This document shows positions 43,801 to 52,428 of a stretch of DNA of 64,000 nucleotides, in pieces (the first letter of the stretch is position 1; every line of letters starts with the position of its first letter). The notes beneath the pieces are model-generated. The model saw nothing but the letters and a program-made list of their open reading frames with translations, had not been told where the DNA came from and searched no databases. A program made the translations under genes and the position numbers. This DNA is from Nereocystis luetkeana. Its lineage: Eukaryota > Sar > Phaeophyceae > Laminariales > Laminariaceae. The DNA is taken from the NCBI GenBank assembly GCA_031213475.1, contig JARUPZ010000011.1, forward strand, positions 5,568,513-5,632,512, given 5' to 3'.

Positions 43801-45334
43801 ACTATTAGTCCTCAACCGGCACTATTAGGACTCAACCGGCACTATTAGTACTCAACCGTCACCATTAATAGCAGTACTCAACCGGCACTAGTAGTACTCA
43901 ACCGGCACTATAAGTATTCAACCGGCACTATAGAGGAACCACTGCTACTGTTGTAACTCGAAAGGGCTTCCAGCTGTTTTGACGCACGTCAAAGTTAGAA
44001 GCTCGCACTCGCCCGTAAGATGAATCAGCCCCCTCGTACGTACGCACGCGTACACTCACAGTTGTCCAACCTGAACCCTCAGGCGGCTTATTGCGAATTT
44101 CCCCACGTCGACCGCCGCCAAGAACAGGGACACCCCCCCAAGGGCCGCCCACTCCAGACGACTGCTGCGCCTCCACAGAGGTAGCGCTAGCACGCACATC
44201 GTCGCGAGAAACAACCTTGGGGGGGAGGGGGGGGGAGATATCGACGAGACAGGATCAGAGGAGATAATATGAGAAGGTGTAACATTGGACAAGACAAGCC
44301 AAGCCAAGACAAGGCAAGGCGAGGTAAGGCAAGGCAAGGCAAGGCAAGGCAAGGCAAGGCAAGGCAAGGCAAGGCAAGGCAAGGCAAGGCAAGGCAAGGC
44401 AAGGCAAGACAAGACAAGACAAGACAAGACAAGACAAGACAAGACAAGACAAGACAAGACAAACCAAGCCAAACCAAGCCAAGCCAAGCCAAGCCAAGCC
44501 AAGCCAAGCCAAGCCAAGCCAAGCCAAGCCAAGACGAGACGAGACGAGACGAGACAAGATAAGACAAGACAAGACAAGACAAGACAAGTCAAGACAAGAC
44601 AAGACAAGACAAGACAAGACAAGACAAGACAAGACAAGACAAGACAAGACAAGACAAGACAAGACAAGACAAGACAAGACAAGACAAGACAAGACAAGAC
44701 AAGACAAGCCAAGCCATGCCAACCCAACCCAAGTCAAGCCAAGCCGAGCCAAGCCTAGCCAAGCCAAACCAAGACATTGCGAGGCATACACTCCAACCCA
44801 ACACAATCCCATCCAATTCCAAACCAAATCGACATCATCAATCCGCGCAAACACTCACTCAACCCCCTACCCCCTACCCCTCACTAGATACCTCATATCG
44901 GTCAAAACATGCATCAAAAGCCCCAAACCATACCTATCCCCCCCGCCCCCCCCCCCCCCCCGCCATCCCCTCCTCTCTCTAACGAACCTGATGATCGTCG
45001 GTCGAGTCTTGAGGGACCCCACGTCAACGTGGAAGTGCGCGTGGCTGTGCCCTCCCCCGTGCGAGTGTCCCCCATGCGACGCCCCCGTAACGCTGACAAC
45101 CGCCCCCGCCCCCGCCGCCCCCGCCGCCACCACCCCCGCCGCTGCCGCCTGATCTGAGCCGAGGCCGTCTCGCGCGGGGCCGTGGCCGTGATCATCGTGG
45201 CCGTGCCCTGCGGTACCCCCGGCCTGAAACAAAGGGTCGCCGCCTAGCGCGCGGCGGCGTCGGCGGCTGACGCGGCCGAACAAGCCGCGGTCTACCACGC
45301 GCGCCGCCGCCCGCGATAGTCCGTCTCGGCTCCT
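34667..45334 (-). CDS. Cation diffusion facilitator (zinc-type CDF/SLC30), partial model
   Basis: Seven exons on the minus strand: 45334-44988, 44170-44060, 41778-41649, 40681-40533, about 38719-38617, 35960-35884, 34843-34667. Seen: His-rich cytosolic stretch (HGHDDHGHG, SHGGHSHGGGHSHAHFH), TM1 ITWIGAFVNIGLAGFKFF, TM2 AAMIADAGHSLSDLLSDA with HxxxD metal site, then DDDHPYGHG, and a C-terminal domain with EVFIRVDPNLKIRDAADIA and EVHLG. Known: CDF antiporters move Zn, and in some branches Fe or Mn, out of the cytosol in exchange for protons. HPYGHG points to the FieF/MTP branch; HxxxD points to zinc. TM3-TM6 and the start codon were not found; an assembly gap (38884-38983) lies in the TM3-TM6 interval. 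One exon shows an apparent 1-nt frame error. Confidence 0.85.
35081..35193. mobile_element. TA-flanked MITE copy 5
   Basis: Left end TATTACGGGGGACCATAGTT intact; right end replaced by TACAGTACCAGGTA, one of the TACCWGGTA words. In the last CDF intron. Confidence 0.82.
35322..35436. mobile_element. TA-flanked MITE copy 6
   Basis: TATTTACGGGGGACCATAGT to AACTATG and a C-run ending CTGTAATA. In the last CDF intron. Confidence 0.85.
35640..35765. repeat. CAG trinucleotide repeat
   Basis: Imperfect then perfect CAG at 35694-35743, in the last CDF intron, non-coding. Confidence 0.93.
35884..35960 (-). CDS. CDF exon F with apparent 1-nt frame error
   Basis: Acceptor GGCGCAG. DIRSVLAEKLPEIETVPKIM is helix 1 of the C-terminal domain. 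The natural donor ATG/GTGAGA leaves phase 2, but the next exon needs phase 0. Reading one frame over gives VHYINM directly before VTTAEV, which restores the strand length of CDF domains, so one G appears to be missing near 35898. Sequencing error or real lesion cannot be told apart here. A GTCCCG donor inside the exon would keep frame but lose about ten residues. Confidence 0.7.
36230..36450. repeat. GATC and CTAT repeat block
   Basis: GATCATGATCTATC and (CTAT)n at 36280-36325, then GATCTGTATGATCTG. Related to 32926-33720. Confidence 0.75.
36690..37075 (+). repeat. Family H copies with a MITE between them
   Basis: AGCCCCACAAGAAACTCAG at 36718 and the fuller copy at 36910-37075 (CATCCCAGTCTCTCATCAGA to GGGGAAATAAGAATTTCAGC). 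TA-flanked MITE copy 7 lies between. Confidence 0.7.
36773..36893. mobile_element. TA-flanked MITE copy 7
   Basis: TATTACACGGGGGACCAGAG to ACTCTAGACCCCCGTAATA. Confidence 0.82.
37094..37200. mobile_element. TA-flanked MITE copy 8
   Basis: GTTACGGGGACCACAGTAAA to TTTACTACGCGCCCCCCGCA, divergent. Confidence 0.75.
37200..37530 (+). repeat. Family H copies
   Basis: One copy at 37203-37370 (CATCCCAGTTTTCTTATTGG to AACCTCGGGAGCGGTTTACA) and a short head at 37465-37520. Confidence 0.7.
37531..37647. mobile_element. TA-flanked MITE copy 9
   Basis: Left end damaged to CATTACGGTGGGGGG; right end TTAGGGTCCCCCAGTAATA. Confidence 0.75.
37798..37913. mobile_element. TA-flanked MITE copy 10
   Basis: TATTACGGGGGACCATAGTA to ACTGTGGTCCCCCGTAA; carries a TACCTGGTA inside. 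Confidence 0.88.
38463..38580 (+). repeat. Poly-C-ended family B, divergent
   Basis: ACTAGGAGTAGGAACGGTCT to AAAAGTTCCCCTTCCCCCC; has a small internal duplication (GAGGCAAGC twice). Confidence 0.7.
38617..38719 (-). CDS. Probable CDF exon E, lead into the C-terminal domain
   Basis: It ends RPQEDIEQ at donor CAG/GTGGGT, phase 0, joining DIRSVLAEKL of the next exon. RTVMVNIAVETKPCPAMSSL precedes it. The 5' edge is uncertain: acceptor GGAG at 38720 is the nearest that clears an upstream in-frame stop. Confidence 0.6.
38884..38983. other. Assembly gap, 100 N
   Basis: Exactly 100 N, the conventional length for a gap of unknown size. It lies in the CDF gene between exon C and exon E, where TM3-TM6 should be encoded. 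Confidence 0.99.
39000..39330. repeat. AATCAATAAATCAA low-complexity tract
   Basis: AT-rich words AATCAATA and AAATCAAC next to the assembly gap; ATTGTCGGATGGCAAG at 39222 is shared with 53083. Confidence 0.8.
39530..39625. repeat. CAC and CCG trinucleotide repeats
   Basis: (CAC)n at 39540-39573 then GCCCCCGCC words, in the gap-bearing CDF intron. Confidence 0.88.
40160..40275. repeat. Hexamer GGCGTT/GGGGTT repeat
   Basis: Telomere-like but degenerate 6-bp units on the plus strand, ending in TTGAGTTAGAAC. Confidence 0.8.
40330..40430 (-). repeat. Poly-C-ended family B copy
   Basis: On plus, a G-run then GGCGTACTCATTTGTTGCTT to CACGCATCCC. Confidence 0.75.
40533..40681 (-). CDS. CDF exon C (TM2, HxxxD)
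   Basis: Acceptor AAAAAAG, donor GGGAG/GTGCGA, phase 2. FFAGIFGHSAAMIADAG, then HSLSD and AVTLWAVRLSRLPPDDDHPY. H and D of HSLSD form half of the tetrahedral transport site. Confidence 0.93.
40826..40925 (-). repeat. G-run plus family C 3' end
   Basis: A run of about 28 G (40827-40854) followed by GTACTCGATAGGAGAGATGT to GTATGACCATAGA, a short family C copy. Confidence 0.8.
40960..41230 (-). repeat. Family B then family C copies, inverse
   Basis: TTGTTGCTTGCCTCAAGTCA (B) to CACGCATCC, then CATGCATGGCCGTAGTCGTA to GAAGCGCCGTGAGGTGTTCG (C), without the usual C-run between. Confidence 0.75.
41385..41580. repeat. AAGAA/AAAAG purine tract
   Basis: Almost pure A/G on the plus strand over about 190 bp, so pyrimidine on the sense strand of the CDF intron. 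Confidence 0.95.
41649..41778 (-). CDS. CDF exon B (TM1)
   Basis: Acceptor ACCCCAG, donor AAG/GTGCGA. YSGWKAHSELASSSQDRSRE leads to VDTITWIGAFVNIGLAGFK, which is TM1. The join to exon C gives an unbroken TM1-TM2 hairpin. Confidence 0.9.
41855..42365 (+). repeat. 22-bp minisatellite GGCGTTTTCCATTCAAGG
   Basis: About 22 degenerate units of GGCGTTTTCYAYTCAAGGGR, open in all three plus frames because few units contain a stop word. In the CDF intron, opposite strand to the gene. Confidence 0.9.
42530..42620. repeat. CAT/CAC trinucleotide repeat
   Basis: (ATC)n at 42530-42548 passing to (CAC)n up to 42608, in the CDF intron. Confidence 0.9.
43110..43375. repeat. About 135-bp direct duplication
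   Basis: TATATAGCAGGTACATATTA to GGTACGTACACGCACCACT occurs at about 43144-43235 and again at 43280-43372. Confidence 0.88.
43617..43713. mobile_element. TTAA-type MITE copy
   Basis: CCCCTTTGGGACCGCAGTCC to GGGACCGCAGCCCCAAGAGG, then TTAA. In the CDF intron. Confidence 0.85.
43736..43935 (+). repeat. 18-20-bp tandem repeat CAACCGGCACTATTAGT
   Basis: About nine units of CAACCGGCACTATTAGTACT with small changes, ending 125 bp from CDF exon A'. Confidence 0.92.
44060..44170 (-). CDS. Possible CDF exon A' (hydrophobic segment)
   Basis: Acceptor GTGGAG, donor CT/GTGAGT, phases 2 and 2. It reads RSSRLEWAALGGVSLFLAAV and on to SRLRVQVGQ. Because it is phase-symmetric, the model stays in frame with or without it, so only coding-like composition and good splice sites support it. 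It would add a membrane-like segment before TM1. Confidence 0.45.
44285..44770. repeat. Pentanucleotide satellite in homogeneous blocks
   Basis: AAGGC block (about 44325-44405), AAGAC (44406-44460), AAGCC (44460-44530), a short GAGAC block (44531-44555), then a long AAGAC block (44560-44705) and decay. All in the CDF intron between exons A and A'. Confidence 0.97.
44988..45334 (-). CDS. CDF exon A, histidine-rich region
   Basis: 115 codons plus 2 nt. Begins RSRDGLSRAAARVVDRG after acceptor GCGCCAG and ends SLKTRPTIIR, donor CAG/GTTCGT, phase 2. It has no ATG, so an upstream exon must supply the start. Two clusters of His/Gly are typical CDF metal-binding loops, here placed ahead of TM1. Confidence 0.75.
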
Positions 45335-45510
45335 CTGGCGCGCGGCAGGGGAAGAGGAGGGAAGGGAGGGGAGCGGGGGAGGGGGGGGGGGGAAGGGAAG
45401 GGAAGCGAGTTTTACTTGAAGGGGGGGGCAAGGAAGGGGGAGGGTGTAATACTATGTTGCTGGAACCCGCACTTACTCACACACGATAGAGCGTTGTGCT
45501 GGTACCACGT
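45335..45510. other. CDF 5' region, G-rich low complexity
   Basis: GGGA and G-run sequence next to the exon A acceptor. The missing start exon must lie upstream; none could be recognised. Confidence 0.5.
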
Positions 45511-45514
45511 ACTG

Positions 45515-45670
45515 CTATTACGGGGACCATAGTACTGCTATTACGGGGACCATCGTACCGCTATTACGGGGGACCATAGTAAATAGGACCAAATACTGTT
45601 AGTAAAAATAGGTAAATACATAGTTTTTTGTTTGCACCGTAGGTCCTACTTACTATGGCCCCCCGTAATA
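45515..45670. mobile_element. TA-flanked MITE copy 11 with extra terminal repeats
   Basis: A complete element (45562-45670) preceded by two lone left ends, CTATTACGGGGACCATAGTA and CTATTACGGGGACCATCGTA, each about 24 bp. Confidence 0.9.
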
Positions 45671-45914
45671 TCATACATAGGTAACCTATGAAATACCTGG
45701 TACCTGTTTACTCAATGTGAGCACTTATTTGCAGCCATAACCCTTGCGATGAGAAAAAAAAAAAAAAAAGGCAACCCGTACAAGGCTGAATTACCCGAGA
45801 GGCACGCTCCAACCCCAACCCCAAACCCTACACGCTCCTTTCCACCCTGTACACTCCAGCACATCCAGCCGTAACCTCACTCTTCCCCTCGGATAACTGC
45901 ATACCGTACCACAC

Positions 45915-46022
45915 CATTACGGGGGACCATATTCAACAGGACCTACAGAACACACGAAAACCTGAATATTTCGCTATTTTTACCAACAATACTCGGTCCT
46001 ATTTCCCATGGTCCACCGTAAT
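45915..46022. mobile_element. TA-flanked MITE copy 12
   Basis: ATTACGGGGGACCATATTCA to CCATGGTCCACCGTAAT. Confidence 0.85.
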
Positions 46023-46377
46023 CTCAACATCAAACCGGTGAAAGGATATCACACACCCTCGGAACAACTTCCAGGGTTTTTTTTTTTTCTTTCCTAGGAC
46101 AGCGGGGAGAGGAACGCGAACGCCGAGCGATGCACCTATTACTGCTGCGGAACGATCTCGCCGAGATGATTCCACGACCACAATTTACGTGCGGGTGTTG
46201 TGTGTGCCCTCCCCCCCCCCCCCCCCCGCGCAAACAGCAGGAGTTTGGGAAAAAAAGCTGAGTCGGAAATTTCATCGCAAGGGGGTGTGGTATCGCTATA
46301 GAGCGTGTTGCGCACCACTTTAAGCGTGTGCAGAGAGAGGACCGCTTGGCCTTCGTGTTATTTTCTCTGAACAGCCC

Positions 46378-46477
46378 TTAACCCCTTTAGCACCGCACTC
46401 CCATATGCGGGGACAATTCACTCTAATTACAAGTAGTTTGTCCCCAAAACGGGACTGGGGTCCTAAAAAAGGGTTGA
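46378..46477. mobile_element. TTAA-type MITE copy
   Basis: TTAACCCCTTTAGCACCGCA to GTCCTAAAAAAGGGTTGA. Confidence 0.85.
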
Positions 46478-46479
46478 GG

Positions 46480-47065
46480 CACACGGCTACAGGGGGAAGA
46501 GAGGGCACCGTGTGATAAAAATACAGCCCACCACTACCCACTACTCCTCCTCTCTACACAAATATGCGTAATTTTACGTCTTTAATTTTTATAGCCGCGC
46601 AACAGGCATTGGAAATACGGGTATTGTACGCTACATACACTATATGGTCATGCGGTATCTGGGCGAGGGGAGAAAACTCCACGAAAATCGGTCTTCGATT
46701 CTCCGATCCCGATTACGATCCGGAATCGAGAATCGGGGGGGGGCGGGGGAAGAAAACGCGACCTTGATGTCCTGGTCCTGAAGATCGCGAAAACCGCGAT
46801 TCAGAATCGGCAATTCGATCTCCATCTCTTGGCACTGCTCGTTTATGGATGGATTCAACAGCTATAAATCTAACGCCCAGAAGATAACGACAGCAGTACA
46901 CCGGCAGTATCACACTGACCGGTACCGCCGAAATACCAGAGGTCTGATGAGCACGCAGGCAAACACAGCAGTTGGCCAATTGGTCCTCCTACTCTAGGAG
47001 TCCTGAATTGGTGCGTTGTGTCTCTCTCGCTCGCGGCTGGATCACACCTCAACGCGAGTACATCG
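46480..47065. other. Intergenic DNA, no gene seen
   Basis: Mixed sequence with CGATTCTCCGATCCCGATTA-type words at 46690-46735. No supported frame. Confidence 0.5.
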
Positions 47066-47067
47066 TA

Positions 47068-47168
47068 AATCCTTTTTAGGGCTGCAGCCCCGTTTTTGGG
47101 GACATACTATTTGACCGGTTTGCCCCCAAAACGGGACTGCTTACACTAAACAGTACCAAAAGGGTTAA
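47068..47168. mobile_element. TTAA-type MITE copy
   Basis: CCTTTTTAGGGCTGCAGCCC to CAGTACCAAAAGGGTTAA. Confidence 0.82.
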
Positions 47169-47188
47169 CGCCCAAGTTACTCGTACTA

Positions 47189-47285
47189 TTAACCCTTTTA
47201 GGACTGCAGTCCCATTTTGGGGACAAACCACTCCAATTGCAAGTAGTTTGTTCCCAAAACGGGACTGCTGCTCTAGAAGGGTTGA
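47189..47285. mobile_element. TTAA-type MITE copy
   Basis: TTAACCCTTTTAGGACTGCA to CTGCTCTAGAAGGGTTGA, 20 bp after the previous copy, same orientation class. Confidence 0.9.
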
Positions 47286-47984
47286 AGTAGACACATTGCG
47301 ACCAAACTTGGGCGGAGGAACGGCACTACTATTATTACGCGCGCGGCATACCTCCCGCAGCAGTGTCAAGGCCATACTCCAAGGCATACCATATTCCGAG
47401 GTGTGGGCGCGTGCCTACAGGGCACTTTCCTCTCGCTACATTTCAGGGTGTAGAATGCCACAGAAATTCAGAGAAAATTACAGATACGATCGTTGCAGAA
47501 CTCTCGTACATCTTTCATGGGGTTATTGCATAACAAAACGCGTAGATCGAAGCTCAGCTCGCAAATGTGAGCTTCGACCAAATGCTCCATCTCGCATTAC
47601 ACGAACCCTCGATCACATCTGACGTGTCAGGCGTAGAAACACGAGAAAACAACTTTTCCGTGCACCCCACTATGAATGAATAGAATCATACGACTGATTT
47701 GCGAGACCCAGTCAGGGGACAGGGGAGGGGGGTACCCTAAAACCAAGTAAAATACAAAAATAAAGAACAAAAACACGTATTTTTGAAATTTTGTCCAAGA
47801 AATCCCACCGCATCGGCTAGTTTTTGTACTCATGGGTCACATGGCCTGTTTCAGGAGGTGTATTGTTAATAGGAGTTCAGCAAGCAGAAAGAGCATACCA
47901 TGCGTAGCATACGTTGCTGCTGTCGGTATGTATACGAGTAGACTGCAGGCACCAACGCATGGTTCTCAATAAAACGTAGACCTG
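47286..47984. other. Intergenic DNA, no gene seen
   Basis: Ordinary mixed composition, no repeats or frames of note. Confidence 0.5.
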
Positions 47985-48325
47985 CTGTAGGACGAGTAGC
48001 AGCGCTGGCGGGGGGAGCCACAGAGCAAACAGACTTCAATAATTGGTTGTGTCGAGTACGGCGGTGTATTTATTAATAGTGCCTTCCATTAATAGTTTAT
48101 ACCAGCAGCGGCAGCGTACGTACGTAATACGAGTACCGAAGAATTGCGGTGACTGCTGGGTAGATACCGCTGCTGCATGTGCACTGCTGTACCTTGCACG
48201 GGAGAGCGCCAACTGTAGAACTGCTACTGCTGTGCTGTTGTGGAACGAGTAGCAGCGCTGGCGGGGGGGGGCACACCGCAAACAGAGTTCTATGAACACG
48301 TTATATTGAGCACGGCGGTGAATTT
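47985..48325 (+). repeat. Family I repeat, two copies
   Basis: GACGAGTAGCAGCGCTGGCG plus G-run and GAGCACGGCGGTG at about 47990-48070 and 48228-48325; a third copy lies at 48909-48990. Confidence 0.8.
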
Positions 48326-48386
48326 TGTCTTCTCCAACAGCAGCAGGGAATATATATACCTGGTATATATGCGTACGAGTCTATCG

Positions 48387-48491
48387 TATTATGGGGGACT
48401 ATAGTTAACAGGACCAAATATTGTTAGTAAAAATGAAATATATATCTTTTAATGTACACCATAGGTCCTATTAACTATGGTCCACCGTAAA
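48387..48491. mobile_element. TA-flanked MITE copy 13
   Basis: TATTATGGGGGACTATAGTT to AACTATGGTCCACCGTAAA. Confidence 0.85.
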
Positions 48492-48539
48492 TAGTACCTG
48501 GTAACATGTACGAGGACAAAATTGACCCAATTTGTGGTA

Positions 48540-48798
48540 ATTTATTATTTATGGTACGTACTCGAACGAAGAAATTATTTATTTTCTGAATTCGGGGAGA
48601 CGGAAATTATTTATTTTCGGTTTGGAAATGCTATCTGACCAAAACGATTAAATAAATTGACCTCGGTTTCAATTTAATTTTACTTTTTCGTACTGGAAAT
48701 AGAAGTAATTATTTATTTTCCGTCTTCCGGGCACACGAAAATTTCGTACTGGAAATAGAGATAATTATTTATTTTCCGTCTTCGGGCACACGAAAAAA
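48540..48798. repeat. AATTATTTATTTTC repeat
   Basis: Four uneven units; two good ones (48687-48797) read TTCGTACTGGAAATAGA to TCGGGCACACGAAA. A further copy is at 54078-54129. Confidence 0.85.
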
Positions 48799-48908
48799 AT
48801 GGGGTGATAATGTCCTACTGACAGCAGTTCTAGGTACATGCTGCTTCACGCTGCGCGGCAGAGAGCCAACTGCTTCTTGTATCGTGCCGCCTTTATAACC
48901 GCTTACGT

Positions 48909-48990
48909 ACAGCTGCTGTATGACGAGTAGCAGCACTGGCGGGGGGGGGGGGGGGGGGCACACAGCGAACAGCAGTCCTACCGCTGTACC
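48909..48990 (+). repeat. Family I repeat, third copy
   Basis: GACGAGTAGCAGCACTGGCG then a run of about 19 G; it runs directly into the SINE head. Confidence 0.75.
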
Positions 48991-48995
48991 TGGTA

Positions 48996-49332
48996 CGTTA
49001 TCGGTTCAAGTGGTTAACCTCGAATTCTACTTGTTTGAGTCCTGGGTTCGAGCCCTAGGAGGGTCGGACATTGACTTTATTTGCAAAAATAAAAAAAGGG
49101 ATTCAATTGTTGAGAGCGCCTTGCAGCGTGGGTAGGCACAATTCGATGCGAGTCGACGAGGGAAGAAAAGGCTGAAATCTTCTCGCGATAAAAATGAAGG
49201 CACGTACCGTAGCGGGAAGGGGGGAGAAGAGCCTGCTATGTGACCCCGGATCTGAGTTACGAGTTGGAAGGAGAGAGAGAAGAAGATGTGCGAAGATAAT
49301 GAATGGGATGGAAAAAAAAAAAAAAAAAAAAA
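48996..49332 (+). mobile_element. tRNA-headed SINE, full length
   Basis: The head has an A-box-like TCGGTTCAAGTGG (49001-49013) and a B box GGTTCGAGCCC (49045-49055) at tRNA spacing. The body (GAGAGCGCCTTGCAGCGTGG to GTGCGAAGATAATGAATGGG) follows and the element ends in about 22 A. It is the only copy here with its head. Confidence 0.88.
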
Positions 49333-49347
49333 TAGCACGGCGGTGTA

Positions 49348-49445
49348 TTAGTCCCTTTTAGGACCGCAGTCCCGATTTGGGGACAAATTACTTAGAATTT
49401 GAGTGGTTTGTCCCCAAAATGGGACTGCGGTTCTAAAGGGGTTAA
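49348..49445. mobile_element. TTAA-type MITE copy
   Basis: CCCTTTTAGGACCGCAGTCC to CTGCGGTTCTAAAGGGGTTAA, just after the SINE tail. Confidence 0.9.
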
Positions 49446-51750
49446 GGCCTGTTTGAAGTCTAAATTATACCGACAGCAGCAGCTTGCGAGTACGAAGTAT
49501 ATTATATATGCTGACTGCCACTGATGGACATTGCTGCACCTTGGAAGGCGGTAGAGAGCAGCCAGGCAACTGCTCCGCACCGCAATTCACAACAAGCAGT
49601 AGGCGTACGAATCACGCAGCAATAGTACGTCAAAATGCAGACCGGTCAGGGGGCGCATGAGCCGCAGAGGAACAAAACGGGTGCAACGAATTACTTCACG
49701 TAAGGATGGAGGCACGACCGCACAACCAGACAGCCGGTACGCACTGCTGCTGTCACCAGTCTCCCGAGTCTCCATCTCGACGTCTCCAATCTTGGCCGGC
49801 TAACAACTCAAGCGCTTTCGTTCTCGAAGGCTCAGACTGCTCATGTATTGATTCGCACCAGGGTACCAGTTTACCAGAGAGTACGAGTATGGCACTGCTG
49901 CGGCTACATGACAAAAAAAAGAAGTAGACTACTCGTCCCCCCCAGTATTAATAGTGCCTTACCGCTCCGCAGACTGCGCCGCGAGCCGTAGATATCACGC
50001 CTGCTCCTGCTGCTGCTGCCTGGGGAGAGCACAGCCCGGCCGCTCCTCCGGCCGTGCCAAATGCGGCGCAACCATGGCCAGCTAGGCCCGCCGCAGCTCC
50101 CAACACGGCGCTATTGAAGCGCATCACGAGCAGCAGTACTTTGATGTTTGGTCAAGCAGAGAGCCGGAGAGAAAGGGAAGTATATTTCTCTATTTAATAG
50201 AGGAAGCACGTATAAGATGGGGAGGTTAAGGAGGGTGGAAAAAGGGGGAGGGGGGGGGGGGGTGCGGGTAGCGGCGGGGGAGGAGCGTGCTGTCAGGGCA
50301 TGGTAGTGCAGAGCGCACGAGGGGGGTTCGGCTTGTGGCAGGGTCTTCAGTACGTACATACATGCGTACATCACACATATTTCAGGGAATGAGCGAGCGA
50401 GGAACGACGATAAACAAGCCGGGAAAAAGTTAGATGAAGTCGGGGGGAAAGCGGAGTGCAAGAGCTGAAAGCTCTGCAGAGAGAAGTGGGTGCCGTGATA
50501 AGCGTTTGCAGGCCAGCCCACCTTGTTTAATCGGGCTTGAGTTGACCCTCTGGCGCAAGCTTGCCGAGCAGGAACAGGTTTGGCCCATTTTCACCCGTTG
50601 AAGAGAGGCCAAATATATCTTTACGAAACCCTAAAAGAAAACGGAACAACAAAAGAGGCTAGCTGCTTCGGCTACAAGTCATCTCACACCATTCCCATCT
50701 TCTTGTGAGTAGAAGTGTAGAAGACCGTGAGCATCAGGCTACAGTCTGAGGCGCGTAGCTGAAGAATAGCGACGGTATACATCAAAAGTGCGGAAACCGC
50801 GAGAACACCAGGGCTCCCTCGACCCGTGGATAAGCTAGCAAAGTATCCCCCCCGACAAGGAAAAGCGTTTCCTTGGCACGTTTGGTTGTGAATCTCATAA
50901 AATACCAAGCAAGGGGTGTGTGATTGAGAGGGAAAGTTACAAAATGGAAAATCTCCACGATCTGGAGAGAAGAGCTTCTTCCTGTGGCGGTGGCGTTGAT
51001 GACGGTGGCGGTGGTACTGGCGGTGATTGTGGTGGTAGTGGTGGTGGTGGCCACGCCGGGCGGACCAGGAGGTGAGAGTCACGTTTAGTTTCAGGCAAGA
51101 TGGAGCCTGAAATAGAACCTAAAGACCCGACGTCCGATCTCAGCTGTCAGATCTATCTACGAGTACCGGTAGCTGCAGATGCTGGTTCTTCGAAAATGGT
51201 TATTTTCCAAGACGACAACAACAATGGTTGAGGTAGTCTTTTTTACCAACACAAAAAGTTACCAGGTACTTTATTACCAATCGTACGGCGGTACATACAT
51301 GATACCCTTGGTACATTCGTTCATCATGTATGTGGAGTATGTGCCTGTCCACTTCTTATGCATGCAGTCGGATTTATTTGCCGTCAGTTGAAATTGATAT
51401 ACCAAAAAACTAATTTTGAATTAATACGGGTACGTAATTCTGTGTACCAGGTATGTGCTTCTCTAGACTGTACTGGTGTGTAGAGAAATACGACCAGGTA
51501 TGGAATTCGGAAATTGTTTTTTCCAGAATGTGTCGGATCTCTCACCAAAGGGGTGTTTCCGGGTTCTTCGGGCTCCAGCACGTGCACACTTTTTCGATCC
51601 AACTATCATATCATCTCATGTCATACGATCCAACGCCCGATCGGATCGAAAAAAACGTATTTTTCGATCCGATCCCCGATCGCAATCATATTTACCGAGC
51701 GCCCACTGGGGCTGGGGGCTGCAACTGCTGTACCTGGTATCCTAGTACCA
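49446..51750. other. Intergenic DNA, no gene seen
   Basis: Non-repetitive stretch of mixed composition with a GTGGTGGT tract at 50985-51050. Frames found are short and without family likeness. Several TACCWGGTA words (51260, 51445, 51731, 51746). Confidence 0.5.
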
Positions 51751-51752
51751 GG

Positions 51753-51846
51753 TATTTTAGGACTGCAGCCTCGTTTTGGGGACAATTGGGGAACAAATTA
51801 CTTGGATTGTCCCCAAAACGGGACTGGAGTTCTAAAGAGGTTTTAA
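51753..51846. mobile_element. TTAA-type MITE copy
   Basis: TTTTAGGACTGCAGCCTCGT to GGAGTTCTAAAGAGGTTTTAA. Confidence 0.82.
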
Positions 51847-52159
51847 ATAGTGTCCGTGCTGATTCTTCATCTATCTGCAGTCTCTGCAGTCTCTATTAAT
51901 AGGTGACAAAAACTACGAGTACACGACACGGAGAACTACTGCTGCGCGTTGTCGACAGCACAGCTAGCAGTACAATGTCATGCCATCGTGCGTGTCGTAT
52001 CCGGTTCGATGACCATGGGCATTGCATTGTCTGCTCTCCTTTAATTAGATAGCGGTTTGTTTTAGAGTATGCCTGGTCATTTCGTAGTGTCGTGGTTTTG
52101 TGACCACAGGGCTTGCCTCTCGAGGTTCAGAATCTACATACCACGGTATAATATATATA

Positions 52160-52428
52160 TAGATGTCTCTTTATTTTTTTATTTTATTTTTTTTCTCATC
52201 CTATTCATTATCTTCGCACATCTTCTCTCTCTCCTTCCAACTCGTAACTCAGATCCGGGGTCACATAGCAGGCTCTTCTACCCCCTTCCCGCTACGGTAC
52301 GTGCCTTCATTTTTATCGCGAGAAGAGTTAAGCCTTTTCTTCCCTCGTCGACTCGCATCGAATTGTGCCTACCGACGCTGCAAGGCGCTCTCAACAATTG
52401 AATCCTTTTTTATTTTTTTTATTTTTTT
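52160..52428 (-). mobile_element. SINE, head-less copy
   Basis: Inverse orientation: T-run then CATCCTATTCATTATCTTCG to GCGCTCTCAACAATTGAATC. The tRNA-like part is missing. Confidence 0.85.

Noticed and set aside
44056-44854. Long open frames of repeated Leu/Val/Ser/Cys on the minus strand and Lys/Thr/Arg/Gln on the plus strand
   Set aside because: They are translations of the five-base satellite; no start context, splice pattern or complexity. Only the last 111 bp (44060-44170) look exon-like.
48996-49065. A genuine tRNA gene
   Set aside because: A and B boxes are present, but a closed acceptor stem and anticodon arm are not evident, and the body and poly-A tail make it a SINE head.
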